From assembly GCF_012317385.1 (NCBI RefSeq), contig NZ_CP051144.1, forward strand, positions 1,488,001-1,552,000: DNA of 64,000 nucleotides. Direction: 5' to 3'. The stretch comes from Romboutsia sp. CE17. Lineage in GTDB: Bacteria > Bacillota > Clostridia > Peptostreptococcales > Peptostreptococcaceae. The notes beneath the pieces are model-generated. The model was not told the DNA's origin and did no database searches. It was given only the letters and a program-made list of their open reading frames with translations. Numbering within the stretch: the stretch's first letter is position 1; the number at the start of each line of letters is the position of its first letter. The position numbers and the translations under genes were made by a program. Below are positions 53,162 to 62,007 of the stretch, piece after piece.

Positions 53162-53232
53162 CTATCTGAAACGAGACCTAATACTTCCTTTATATCTTTA
53201 CCAGGTATTGTATCGGTTGTTACTATTAACAT
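53154..53232 (-). pseudogene. ybjQ: YbjQ family protein, 5' part
   Basis: ATG 53232 (GGGGGAAT upstream) opens MLIVTTDTIPGKDIKEVLGL and reads VSDSTV up to the junction. The remaining codons of the open frame (NVNAF, then stop) come from the island. See the 3' part at 43489-43732. A truncated 31-residue peptide may still be made. Confidence 0.9.
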
Positions 53233-53414
53233 AATAGATTCCCCCATTCGTAGTTTTGTTTTTCATTATTAAAAGTCTTCATATTAAAATTATAGGATTC
53301 TATTATGCTTAAATCAATTATATTTACCTAAATGTCTATTTTATAATAAATTAAAATTGTATTATTTAATATCACTATAAATCATTATCTTTCCACAACT
53401 AATATAGTATATAA

Positions 53415-53455
53415 AAAGAAGCTATTATCATAGTAATCATAATAATAGCTTCTTT
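53415..53455 (-). terminator. terminator of the RelA/SpoT-domain gene
   Basis: A perfect 14-bp stem AAAGAAGCTATTAT and complement with a 13-base loop, immediately after the stop. Confidence 0.8.
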
Positions 53456-53459
53456 GCCT

Positions 53460-54833
53460 TTAGTTAAATAACTTTATTATCTTTTTTTCAATTTTATTTA
53501 TAATCTCATCTTTTAATTCTAAATATTCTTCATAGTCTTCAATATCTCTACATATGTTACTAATAGATTCACCTATTATAAAGTTAATTTTTTCTAAGTT
53601 GTAATCATATAATATTTCTACTGTATCAACTTTAATAAGTGTCCTCGCTATTGCTAAATATATTTCCTTTATTATAATTTTACCACATTCACCATAATAG
53701 GAAATTATTTGCTCTATGCTATCTTTTGAAATAACTCTAACTTTAATAAATTCCATGAAGTTTTCAAAATCCTTTTTATTATTATAAGGTTCTATTTCAA
53801 ATAAAATTCTAAAAAATAAATTCCAAGTAAATTCATCGTTTATTTTTTCTATAATTGATTCACCTAATGTTTTACAAAATTCATCATTTAGTACAGGTTT
53901 CTTTTCAAACAGAATAGGTTGATTAAAGTCTATGTCTTTTTTGGATATCTCATTTATTCTAGATAATCCATTAATCATTAAATCTCCAAATAAACTTTCA
54001 TCCATTTCTTGTTGATTTTTATTGAAAGAGTAATTTAAAATTGTTTCACAAGGTTTTTTAAAATCTACAACAAATCCTATGCTATCTTTCATTTTCATAG
54101 AAAACGTATCATGAGCCATTTTAGCTAATAGCTTTTCTAATTCTTTATTTTTTCCTTTAGAATGTTCAATTCCCGATGTGTTAAAATTTTTATAAATATT
54201 AAGTAACTGATTATCTATCATAGTTAAGTTATTTTTTATAGATACCATCATATCTTTTAAGAAACTATCTCCTAATAAGTATGTATTATTTTTATAAATA
54301 ACTTTATGTTCTATTTCGCTCCAGAATATATTTACTAGCGATTTTATTTGTAACTCAAATTTAATTTGTCTATCCAAGTAATTAAACATTCCATCTATTC
54401 TATATATTTCAAATCCATTTTTTTGTTTTTGAGGTTGCCTTTCACAAAGTTTTAATTTGATATTAGGGTTTTCCTTATTATAATAATACGTTTTATCATC
54501 ACTTTTATTAAAATATTTTCTTAATACCCTATAAATTTTATTTTCATCTTCTATAAACCTACATTCTATTCTTACACCTATCAAATCTGATAAATTATGA
54601 ATAAGGCTACTTGCTTCATTATATTTTTTTAAATATCTATTTCTTATAATCTTTTCCCTTAAACTAGATTCCGATTTAACTCTAGATTTTACATTTATAT
54701 ATTCCTCTTCTTTATAATCTAAAATTCCTTCAAAATATTTTTCTAATTCATATCCTATTAATTCTAATGTAGAAGTCATAGAATTAAGCATATCTATTGA
54801 TTCTTCTATAAAGTCAAATTCTAACAATCCCAT
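53460..54833 (-). CDS. RelA/SpoT nucleotidyltransferase-domain protein with long C-terminal extension, 457 aa
   Basis: Residues 40-200 form a (p)ppGpp-synthetase-like domain: VKSRVKSESSLREKI holds the ATP Arg/Lys residues, DLIGVRIECRF (Asp83) the metal site, and ELQIKSLVNIFWSEIEHKV the ExQ and EH motifs. The loop that normally reads NGYxSxH is NGFEIYRIDG here, so the GTP side is altered. Residues 215-457 are an all-helical extension of unknown type. There is no hydrolase domain and no TGS/ACT, so it is not Rel. Small alarmone synthetases are about 210-260 aa; this is nearly twice that. It may make (p)ppGpp, or modify another nucleotide or RNA. ATG 54833 follows AGGAGAG. Confidence 0.78.
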   Translation of the reverse strand: MGLLEFDFIEESIDMLNSMTSTLELIGYELEKYFEGILDYKEEEYINVKSRVKSESSLREKIIRNRYLKKYNEASSLIHNLSDLIGVRIECRFIEDENKIYRVLRKYFNKSDDKTYYYNKENPNIKLKLCERQPQKQKNGFEIYRIDGMFNYLDRQIKFELQIKSLVNIFWSEIEHKVIYKNNTYLLGDSFLKDMMVSIKNNLTMIDNQLLNIYKNFNTSGIEHSKGKNKELEKLLAKMAHDTFSMKMKDSIGFVVDFKKPCETILNYSFNKNQQEMDESLFGDLMINGLSRINEISKKDIDFNQPILFEKKPVLNDEFCKTLGESIIEKINDEFTWNLFFRILFEIEPYNNKKDFENFMEFIKVRVISKDSIEQIISYYGECGKIIIKEIYLAIARTLIKVDTVEILYDYNLEKINFIIGESISNICRDIEDYEEYLELKDEIINKIEKKIIKLFN

Positions 54834-54994
54834 AGTTTACTCTCCTAATTTATTCTATGCTTGCTTTTTAATTTTATAATGTTTTTTCTTCAAAGTAAAC
54901 TTTCTATAATAAAATTTCATTTTAATTTCACATTTTAAGAAAAATTTCATATTATTTTCTTCTTTGACTTTATATTTTAATTATATCTACATTC

Positions 54995-57460
54995 TTACAC
55001 ATTATAACCCATTTTTTCTAAATATTTTTCAAGAATTACTGCCCTTATACTTTCATATTTAATATAATCAGGTAAATTCTTCTTTATTACACTTATCTTT
55101 TCTTCTCCAAATGCACGACAAGCATCTAAGATAATTTCTTTTTCTTCATTATTATAAAAATCTTTTAAGTTTAGTTTAAAGTTAATTAATTGTCCTTCTT
55201 TTACATAATCGTATATATATCCTAATATTGTTGATATAGAAGTTTCTAATTCTTCACTTATATACTCAATAGATTTTCCTTGGTTTAATAAATCTAAAGC
55301 TATTTCATTATTTTTTCTACTTTCACCATCTATAACTACTTTTAACTTATTTTTTTCTTTCCATAATGTATCTATGTTATTTTCTTTTATGTAAGAATTA
55401 ACTATTTCTAATATATCTTTTCCATACTTATCTATTTTTACTGGCCCAATACCACTTATATCATTTAATTCTATATTATCTTTAGGATATCTTCCACTTA
55501 TTTCTTTAAGAGTGTTATTTGATAAAATTCTATATGGCATTGTTTTCTCTTTTTGCGCATATTTTAATCTTAATTCTTTCAACTTTTCATATAGTTTTAT
55601 ATCTGTATTGACAAATAGAAATTCTCCATCCTCATTATTATTTAATTTTTTTGTATTTGATTCCTTATCAATTCCATATTCTAGTAAGTATTCTTTTATT
55701 ATATTAATAAATTTATTTCCGTATTTTTCATATTTAATTTCTCCAACCCCAGATATACTAATCATTTCTTCCTTTGTTGTTGCATATGTTGATGACATTG
55801 ATTTTAATACACTATCTCCAAACACCATATATGGTGCTATATAATTTTCTCTAGCTATTTCACTTCTAAGTTCTACTAATCTTTCATATAATTCATTTTC
55901 TACATATCTAGACTTAGTTACTCTAGATTCCTTGAATTCAACTTTTATTTCATTCTTTATTACTCTCATAGATTGTTCATTTAGCTTTATAGTTGGGAAA
56001 CTACCTCTTACTCCTATATTTTCAACAACTTCCAAAAATCCATGTGCCACAAGTGTATTTATAAAAGTTTTTAAATCTTCTGCTGAATAATTTTTCATAA
56101 TACCATAAGTAGTTAAACTATCAAATTTTTGTTCTATCACTTTTTTATTTTTAGAACCTCTAAGCACATCAATAATCATAGTAGCACCAAAGCTTCGTTT
56201 CATTCTAGCTATACAAGATATAACCTTCTGAGCATCTAATGTTTTATCTACTACTTCGCCTTCATTTAAGCAGTTACTACAATTATCACATTTACCTTCT
56301 AAATCATCTCCAAAGTAATTTAATATACTTTTTCGATAACATCCATTGCTATAAACCAAGTCCACCATTTGCTGAAGTTTTTTATATTGAATTCTTTTTC
56401 TTTCTGGGTTATCTATGCCTACTTCTACTAAATATTTCTGAGTATGTACATCTCCTGGTGTAAACAAAAGTACACATTCACTAGCCTCTCCATCTCTTCC
56501 AGCTCTACCTATTTCTTGATAATAGTTTTCTATACTTTGAGGCATGTTGTAGTGTATAACCCATCTAACATTAAATTTATCAATTCCCATTCCGAATGCA
56601 TTTGTCGCTACCATTATTTGTATTTCATCATTTATAAATTTTTCTTGATTTTCTTTTCTTATTTCATTAGTTAATCCAGCATGATATTTAGAAACTGAAT
56701 AGTTCCTCTTAAGTAACCCTTCATATATACTTTCTACTTCTTTTCTAGTTGCTGCATATATTATTCCACTCTCATTTTTATGGTTTTCTATGTAATCTAA
56801 TAAGTATCTATTTTTTGAAGAAGATTTAACTATATTTATAGATAAGTTTTCCCTATCAAATCCTGTTATATAAACATCTGGTTTTTGTAAATCAAGTATA
56901 TTCATAATATCATATTTTACTTCATCACTAGCTGTAGCAGTAAATGCCGTTACTATAGGTCTTATATTTAAACTTTTTATAAAGTATGGTATTCTTTTAT
57001 AACTTGGTCTAAAGTCATGTCCCCAGCTAGAAATACAATGTGCTTCATCTATTGCAATTTGACTTATATTTTTAGTTTTCATTAGATTTATAAACTCCAT
57101 ACTATCAAGTCTTTCTGGAGCAACATAAAGTAATTTATATTTATCTAATTCTATATTTTCTAGTATTTGATTATATTCAGTAGTAGATAGTGAACTATTT
57201 ATAAACTCTGCATCTATTCCCATTACTTTTAACGTGTCTACTTGGTCTTTCATTAATGATATTAGTGGCGATATAACTATAGTTATCCCCTCTAAACAAA
57301 GTGCTGGTACTTGATAACAAACAGACTTTCCTCCACCTGTAGGCATTATAGCTAACACATCTTTTTTATTAATTATCGAATTTATGATACTTTCTTGACC
57401 CTTTCTAAAACTTGTATATCCATAGTATTTGGATAGTATATCTAAAGGCTTTATCTTCAT
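54995..57460 (-). CDS. recQ: ATP-dependent DNA helicase RecQ
   Basis: A 3'-5' DNA helicase of 821 aa for recombination repair. The helicase core carries Walker A MPTGGGKSVCYQ (about 39-50), DEAHCISSWGHDFRP, and QEIGRAGRDG. The RQC zinc site is in YRKSILNYFGD, then CDNCSNC. Two HRDC domains follow (about residues 515-590 and 620-695). A C-terminal helix-turn-helix (SIEYISEELETSISTILGYI) of the HTH_40 type ends the protein. The double HRDC is longer than E. coli RecQ (609 aa). ATG 57460 follows AAAGGAG. Confidence 0.95.
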   Translation of the reverse strand: MKIKPLDILSKYYGYTSFRKGQESIINSIINKKDVLAIMPTGGGKSVCYQVPALCLEGITIVISPLISLMKDQVDTLKVMGIDAEFINSSLSTTEYNQILENIELDKYKLLYVAPERLDSMEFINLMKTKNISQIAIDEAHCISSWGHDFRPSYKRIPYFIKSLNIRPIVTAFTATASDEVKYDIMNILDLQKPDVYITGFDRENLSINIVKSSSKNRYLLDYIENHKNESGIIYAATRKEVESIYEGLLKRNYSVSKYHAGLTNEIRKENQEKFINDEIQIMVATNAFGMGIDKFNVRWVIHYNMPQSIENYYQEIGRAGRDGEASECVLLFTPGDVHTQKYLVEVGIDNPERKRIQYKKLQQMVDLVYSNGCYRKSILNYFGDDLEGKCDNCSNCLNEGEVVDKTLDAQKVISCIARMKRSFGATMIIDVLRGSKNKKVIEQKFDSLTTYGIMKNYSAEDLKTFINTLVAHGFLEVVENIGVRGSFPTIKLNEQSMRVIKNEIKVEFKESRVTKSRYVENELYERLVELRSEIARENYIAPYMVFGDSVLKSMSSTYATTKEEMISISGVGEIKYEKYGNKFINIIKEYLLEYGIDKESNTKKLNNNEDGEFLFVNTDIKLYEKLKELRLKYAQKEKTMPYRILSNNTLKEISGRYPKDNIELNDISGIGPVKIDKYGKDILEIVNSYIKENNIDTLWKEKNKLKVVIDGESRKNNEIALDLLNQGKSIEYISEELETSISTILGYIYDYVKEGQLINFKLNLKDFYNNEEKEIILDACRAFGEEKISVIKKNLPDYIKYESIRAVILEKYLEKMGYNV

Positions 57461-57570
57461 TTATATTCTCCTTTAAGTCATTATTATGTTAAATTATACT
57501 CTTATAATCTATATCTAATTATATTATCATAATTTACTTTGTCTATATCAATTTAAATTTTAAATAAAAT

Positions 57571-57603
57571 AAAGAGGCATTACCATAATAGTAATGCCTC
57601 TTT
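57571..57603 (-). terminator. terminator of the alanine symporter gene
   Basis: A perfect 13-bp stem AAAGAGGCATTAC and complement with a 7-base loop, 24 bases after the stop. Confidence 0.85.
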
Positions 57604-57626
57604 TTAAAATAAGTTTTATATTTTAA

Positions 57627-59048
57627 TTAAGCTATTATTTCATCATCTTTGTTCCATCCTGAAACATTCTCAAGACCAGGTATATTTGATGGATCAAATA
57701 TTGGATCTTTTACACCTGCTTTTCTTTGCTTTTCATAATCTTTTAATGCAATGAATGCATATTTACCTAATAATGCTATTGCTATTAAGTTTATTATTGC
57801 CATTAATCCCATAAATACATCTGCTAAATTCCAAACTATTTTTATTTGAGCTACAGATCCAAATAATACAAATGCCACAACTGCTAATCTAAATACTGTC
57901 ATTGTAGATTTTTTATTATTCATAAATTCTATATTTGATTGACCATAGTAGTAGTTACCAACTATTGAACTAAATGCAAATAATAGTATACAAACTGCTA
58001 TGAATGTATTTCCTATAGGCCCTATATGATACGTTAATGCCTCTTGTGTTAAACCTATACCTTCAGCCGAACTCGTTGCATATCCTGGATATAAAAGTAC
58101 TATAAATGCTGTACAAGAACATATTATTAATGTATCAACGAAAACTCCAAGAGCTTGAATTAAACCTTGCTTTACAGGATGAGAAACTTCTGCTGTTGCT
58201 GCTGCATTAGGAGCACTACCCATACCTGCTTCATTAGAGAATAGACCTCTCTTAACTCCTATAAGTATCATACCACCCATAGTACCCATAGACATACTTC
58301 TAAAATCTAAAGCATTTGAGAATATTAATTTTATTACATTTGGCATTTCACCTAAGTTCGTAATCATTATAAATAGTGCAACTAATATATATAAACTTGC
58401 AAGAACTGGAACTATAACTTCAGATACTTTTGCTATCCTATTAGCTCCACCAAATATTACTAATGCAGTTAAACCTGCTATTACTAATCCTAGTATGAAT
58501 CTATCTATACCAAATGCATTATTAAATGCAGCCGTTATTGTATTAGCTTGCACTGCATTGAATACAAACCCAAAGCATATTGTTATAAGTACTGAGAATG
58601 TAACTCCCATCCACTTTTTATTTAAACCTTGCTCCATATAATATGCTGGTCCGCCTCTATACGATTTGCCATCCTTAACTTTGTATATTTGAGCTAATGT
58701 GCTTTCTACAAAACCTGAAGCTGACCCTATAAGAGCTATAAGCCACATCCAAAATATTGCGCCTGGACCTCCAGCAACTACCGCTAAAGCTATACCTGCA
58801 ATATTACCAGTACCTACCCTAGAAGCTGTACTTATACAAAAAGCTTGGAATGAAGATATTTTTCCTTCTTTTTTAGCATCCTTGGAAGATCCCTCTCCTA
58901 ATAACCTAAACATTTCTTTAAAATATCTAAATTGTACAAAATTTGTCTTTGCAGTAAAATAAATGCCTAATACAATAAGCATTGCTATTAATATATAGGT
59001 CCATATAAAGTCATTAATTCTCAGAACTAATTCGTTTAATAATTCCAT
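57627..59048 (-). CDS. sodium:alanine symporter family protein (AGCS)
   Basis: A membrane carrier of 473 aa with about 11 helices that takes up alanine or glycine with Na+. The family signature GGPGAIFWMWLIALIG is present near residue 93, and STASRVGTGNIAGIA near 73 is the Na+/substrate site. The helix with LFSNEAGMGSAPNAAA is equally conserved. Full length. ATG 59048 has AAGGAGG 9 bases ahead. A terminator-shaped hairpin lies in its upstream region (59181-59215). Confidence 0.93.
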   Translation of the reverse strand: MELLNELVLRINDFIWTYILIAMLIVLGIYFTAKTNFVQFRYFKEMFRLLGEGSSKDAKKEGKISSFQAFCISTASRVGTGNIAGIALAVVAGGPGAIFWMWLIALIGSASGFVESTLAQIYKVKDGKSYRGGPAYYMEQGLNKKWMGVTFSVLITICFGFVFNAVQANTITAAFNNAFGIDRFILGLVIAGLTALVIFGGANRIAKVSEVIVPVLASLYILVALFIMITNLGEMPNVIKLIFSNALDFRSMSMGTMGGMILIGVKRGLFSNEAGMGSAPNAAATAEVSHPVKQGLIQALGVFVDTLIICSCTAFIVLLYPGYATSSAEGIGLTQEALTYHIGPIGNTFIAVCILLFAFSSIVGNYYYGQSNIEFMNNKKSTMTVFRLAVVAFVLFGSVAQIKIVWNLADVFMGLMAIINLIAIALLGKYAFIALKDYEKQRKAGVKDPIFDPSNIPGLENVSGWNKDDEIIA

Positions 59049-59180
59049 ATTTTAATTCCTCCTTGTATTAACTTTCCTTTAATTATTTTAAATAAATTAA
59101 ATTTTCTATAAAAATGAAATTTATATTTTACTTTATTCATTTAAATTAATTATATGTGATTTTTACATAAATTACAATAT

Positions 59181-59215
59181 AAAAATGCAACTTTTTTTTT
59201 ATAAGTTGCATTTTT
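59181..59215. terminator. terminator-shaped hairpin of unclear purpose
   Basis: AAAAATGCAACT pairs perfectly with AGTTGCATTTTT around an A/T loop. No gene ends here on either strand; on the minus strand it lies 130-170 bases before the alanine symporter start. It could end a leader or a small RNA. Confidence 0.45.
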
Positions 59216-59328
59216 ATATATGTAAACTTTTTTCTCATTTTTTATACAATTCTTTTTTTAATTACTATGTATATTTTTATTTAAATTATAATTTTATAAA
59301 TATATTAAACTTCACTTTTTCTAAATTA

Positions 59329-59337
59329 TGTTATAAT
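59329..59337 (+). promoter_or_regulatory. extended -10 promoter of the YdbC/PC4-like gene
   Basis: TGTTATAAT is an extended -10 box; no good -35 is seen. The predicted leader is about 75 bases. Confidence 0.35.
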
Positions 59338-59418
59338 TATTAAGTATAATTAAAACATAATAGTTGATAATCTTTGAAAGTATAACTATCTTTGCTTATA
59401 TCTAAGGAGGAATATATA

Positions 59419-59640
59419 ATGGCAAATATTAAATATGAAATAGTAAAAGAAATTGGAATAATATCCACTTCATCTAAGGGATGGAATAAAGAACTTAATT
59501 TAATAAGTTGGAATGATAGAGAGCCTAAATATGACCTTAGAGACTGGGATGAAAATCATGAGAAAATGGGTAAAGGCGTAACATTTACAAAAGAGGAATT
59601 AATTAATTTGAAAAATTTACTTAATAGTATTGAAATTTAA
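59419..59640 (+). CDS. YdbC-family protein (PC4/p15-like single-strand DNA-binding domain)
   Basis: A compact 73-aa protein. The segments KGWNKELNLISWNDREPKYD and LRDWDENHEKMGKGVT match the bacterial YdbC/PC4-like fold, which dimerises to bind single-stranded DNA. ATG 59419 has AAGGAGG nearby (8 bases). Relatives occur singly throughout Firmicutes; their exact role in transcription or repair is unclear. Confidence 0.85.
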   Translation: MANIKYEIVKEIGIISTSSKGWNKELNLISWNDREPKYDLRDWDENHEKMGKGVTFTKEELINLKNLLNSIEI

Positions 59641-59680
59641 GCTAAATTTATTTTAATCTATAAATTAACTTTAGAAAATA

Positions 59681-59734
59681 AAAACAGGAAGACATAATAT
59701 TATGTAATTTTACATTATTATATCTTCCTGTTTT
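59681..59734. terminator. bidirectional terminator
   Basis: A long stem AAAACAGGAAGACATAATA with its complement (one mismatch; 59681-59699 with 59716-59734) lies between convergent genes and has T-runs on both strands. Confidence 0.82.
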
Positions 59735-59764
59735 TATTTATTGTAATATTAATTTTTTATTATT

Positions 59765-60136
59765 TTAATGGTGTCCGCAACCATCATGGCTACATGTATG
59801 ATTAGATGGAAATTCTTGTAGCTTATTTTCTTTATATAAATCTAAATTTTCCTTTATTGTTTCTCCTTGAGATTTATATACTTTAACACCCATATCATTT
59901 AATTTCATTATTGCTCCTTGTCCAATTCCACCTACTATTACTGCATCTACAATATTACCTTGTAATGCTTTTAATGGCTGACATTTTCCATGTTCATGAT
60001 GTAAATCATTATTGCTTAACTCAGTTATTTCATTCTTTTCTAAATCATAAACTACAAACATTGGAGCTGACCCAAAATGTCCATATGGTTTACTCTCTAA
60101 TCCTTTATTAACTTCTACTGGAACACAAATTTTCAT
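59765..60136 (-). CDS. dinitrogenase iron-molybdenum cofactor-binding domain protein (NifX/NifB C-terminal type)
   Basis: A 123-aa single-domain protein of the NifX/NafY-like fold: KICVPVEVNKGLESKPYGHF start and DAVIVGGIGQGAIMKLNDMG core. The His/Cys-rich tail HTCSHDGCGHH could bind a metal. Such proteins occur in many anaerobes without nitrogenase and are thought to handle Fe-S or Mo-containing clusters. It starts 3 bases after the ArsR gene stop, with its ribosome site GGAGAGG inside that gene, so the two are coupled. It may relate to the Moco genes at 40-43 kb only by theme. Confidence 0.88.
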   Translation of the reverse strand: MKICVPVEVNKGLESKPYGHFGSAPMFVVYDLEKNEITELSNNDLHHEHGKCQPLKALQGNIVDAVIVGGIGQGAIMKLNDMGVKVYKSQGETIKENLDLYKENKLQEFPSNHTCSHDGCGHH

Positions 60137-60138
60137 TG

Positions 60139-60510
60139 CTAAAATCCTCTCCTTTTACAACATTTTTTAATTGTTTTACAATTATTTTTGCAACCAAAAT
60201 CTTGCATTTTTGCTATTTCATCAAATTTATTAATATAATCTTCACTATCACTCTTAATAAAATTGATAAATGATAAACACTGTTCGAATACATCTTTATT
60301 CACGGTATAAAAAACAAAGTAGCCTTCTTTTATTCCCTTAATAATTCCAGCATCTTTAAGAACTTTAATATGTTGTGATACAGCTGAATCTGATATACCT
60401 AAAAATTTAGAAATGCCTTTTTGGCATATATTCCTTTTAGATGCTAATATTAAAATATTTAGCCTAGTTTCGTCGCTCAATGCTTTAAATACTTTACTTA
60501 GATTTTCCAT
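60139..60510 (-). CDS. ArsR/SmtB-family regulator with Cys-rich tail
   Basis: A 123-aa winged-helix repressor. LSDETRLNILILASKRNICQ, then the recognition helix SDSAVSQHIKVLKDAG, are typical. The metal-box position has Cys in NICQK, and the C-terminus CKNNCKTIKKCCKRRGF adds four Cys, suggesting metal, cluster or redox sensing. It probably represses its own operon with the FeMo-co-binding-like gene through the palindrome at 60525-60548. Confidence 0.88.
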   Translation of the reverse strand: MENLSKVFKALSDETRLNILILASKRNICQKGISKFLGISDSAVSQHIKVLKDAGIIKGIKEGYFVFYTVNKDVFEQCLSFINFIKSDSEDYINKFDEIAKMQDFGCKNNCKTIKKCCKRRGF

Positions 60511-60524
60511 CAGTCACCTCTTAT

Positions 60525-60548
60525 TTAGTTAAGTGTTTACTTAATTAA
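60525..60548. promoter_or_regulatory. probable ArsR operator
   Basis: TTAAGT-GTTT-ACTTAA is a perfect 6-bp inverted repeat (60529-60544), extended by further symmetric A/T pairs, 19 bases before the ArsR start. Confidence 0.55.
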
Positions 60549-60601
60549 ATAGTAGTACTCTTAATTAATATAATCAACCATTATTTTGATTTTTTAAATA
60601 A

Positions 60602-60639
60602 AAAAGTACTATTTATAAATAAACATAAATAGTACTTTT
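60602..60639 (-). terminator. terminator of the thioredoxin operon
   Basis: A perfect 15-bp stem AAAAGTACTATTTAT and complement with an 8-base loop, about 25 bases after the reductase stop. Confidence 0.85.
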
Positions 60640-60661
60640 AATATATAGTTAATGTAATATT

Positions 60662-61564
60662 CTAATCTTGTTTTTGTAGTTTTTTAGCTTCCATCTTTAA
60701 TTTATCTAAATATGAAACTGCATTTAAAGCTGCTATTTGACCTTGACCGGCAGATTTTATATATGAATATGGTTTACCTGCACAATCTCCACAAGCATAA
60801 CAACCTTTTATATTAGTAGCCATATTAGTATCTACTATAACATGAGGTCCATCTGTTTCTAAACCAGGAACTAATGATTTTACTGATGCACTATCTTTTA
60901 TCACGAATACACCATCTACATCAATTTGTTTTTCTTTAAATGAAACTTTATTAACTAGAGTTTCTCCGTGAATTTGGATAGGCCTATCATTTATTACCTC
61001 AATAGAGCTATCTAAATGTAAACTGCCTCTCATTAAAGATTCATTTTTATACATTGGTATAAAATACGTTTTTGATGCGATTTCACTTAAGAAGTTTGCT
61101 TCTTCTTCTGATTCTTTATTATATCCTATTATTGCAACTTTTTTATCTTTGTATAAAGGTGCATCACATGTTGCACAATAACCTACACCTCTTCCTAAAA
61201 ACTCTTCTTCACCTTTTATAGGCTTACCGTATTCAACACCTGTTGCTAATATAACAGTTGTAGCTTCATACATAGAGTCTCCAGACATTAGTGCAAAATA
61301 ATCACCCATAGAATATATATTATTTATTCTTTTTTCACATATTTCTATATCTAATTGTTTTATATGATCAAGAAACTTATCTTTTAAGTCAACTCCACTT
61401 ATTTCATAAAATCCTAAGTAGTTATCTATTGATGGAGCCTTTACAATTTTATTACTTAGATTCGAAGTTCCAAATAATATTATATTTTTATTCCTTATCT
61501 TTGCATTTATAGCAGCTGATAATCCCGCTGGACCAGAGCCTACTATTGCTATATCATATCTCAT
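60662..61564 (-). CDS. thioredoxin reductase-like flavoprotein, probably ferredoxin-dependent (FFTR type)
   Basis: A 300-aa flavoprotein. The FAD loop GSGPAGLSAA (9-18), the redox pair C130-A-T-C133 and the second FAD motif YACGDCAGKP are intact. The NADPH site is not: the GxGxxA loop is GYNKESEEEA (147-156), and the HRRxxxR that binds the phosphate is missing (FIPMYKNESLMRG there). Clostridial ferredoxin-dependent flavin thioredoxin reductases show exactly this loss. It lies 15 bp after trxA, its likely substrate. A classical NADPH enzyme is less likely. Confidence 0.82.
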   Translation of the reverse strand: MRYDIAIVGSGPAGLSAAINAKIRNKNIILFGTSNLSNKIVKAPSIDNYLGFYEISGVDLKDKFLDHIKQLDIEICEKRINNIYSMGDYFALMSGDSMYEATTVILATGVEYGKPIKGEEEFLGRGVGYCATCDAPLYKDKKVAIIGYNKESEEEANFLSEIASKTYFIPMYKNESLMRGSLHLDSSIEVINDRPIQIHGETLVNKVSFKEKQIDVDGVFVIKDSASVKSLVPGLETDGPHVIVDTNMATNIKGCYACGDCAGKPYSYIKSAGQGQIAALNAVSYLDKLKMEAKKLQKQD

Positions 61565-61579
61565 AATATCACCTATATT

Positions 61580-61897
61580 TTATAAATAAGATTCAACCTT
61601 AGCTTTTATTTGTTCTTTAGGCATAAATCCTATCATTTTGTCAACTACCTTTCCATCTTTGAATATTATCATTGTTGGTACTGTTGAAACGCTAAATTGC
61701 TGAGCTATTTCTAAACTTTGATCTACATCTAATTTATAAAATTTAGCCTTACCATCCATTTCTGTTCCAAGTGCTTCAAATACTGGTGCTAACATTTTGC
61801 ATGGTCCACACCAAGTTGCAAAAAAGTCTACTACTACTACACCTGATGCTCCTTCAACTTCACTTCTAAATTCTGATGTTTTTATTATTTTAGCCAT
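61580..61897 (-). CDS. trxA: thioredoxin
   Basis: A 105-aa thioredoxin with the active site ATWCGPCKML (C30, C33), cis-Pro in VSTVPTMIIF and the buried Asp at VDFF. Full length. ATG 61897 follows AGGAGG. Its partner reductase is the next gene. Confidence 0.95.
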   Translation of the reverse strand: MAKIIKTSEFRSEVEGASGVVVVDFFATWCGPCKMLAPVFEALGTEMDGKAKFYKLDVDQSLEIAQQFSVSTVPTMIIFKDGKVVDKMIGFMPKEQIKAKVESYL

Positions 61898-62007
61898 TTT
61901 AATTTCCTCCTAGCCCTTTTCTATAATTATATTATGATTCTTTTTTTATTTAGTTATCATATTTTACAATAAATTTTTCTAATACAATTATACCCATATT
62001 TTACCTA

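Larger units (their letters stand above)
59049..59418. other. divergent intergenic region between the alanine symporter and YdbC genes
   Basis: About 370 AT-rich bases. They hold the hairpin at 59181-59215 and a likely extended -10 promoter for the plus-strand gene. No other gene or RNA was recognised. Confidence 0.5.

Noticed and set aside
53154-53232. Independent small gene of 31 codons
   Set aside because: It is the exact 5' end of ybjQ running into island sequence.
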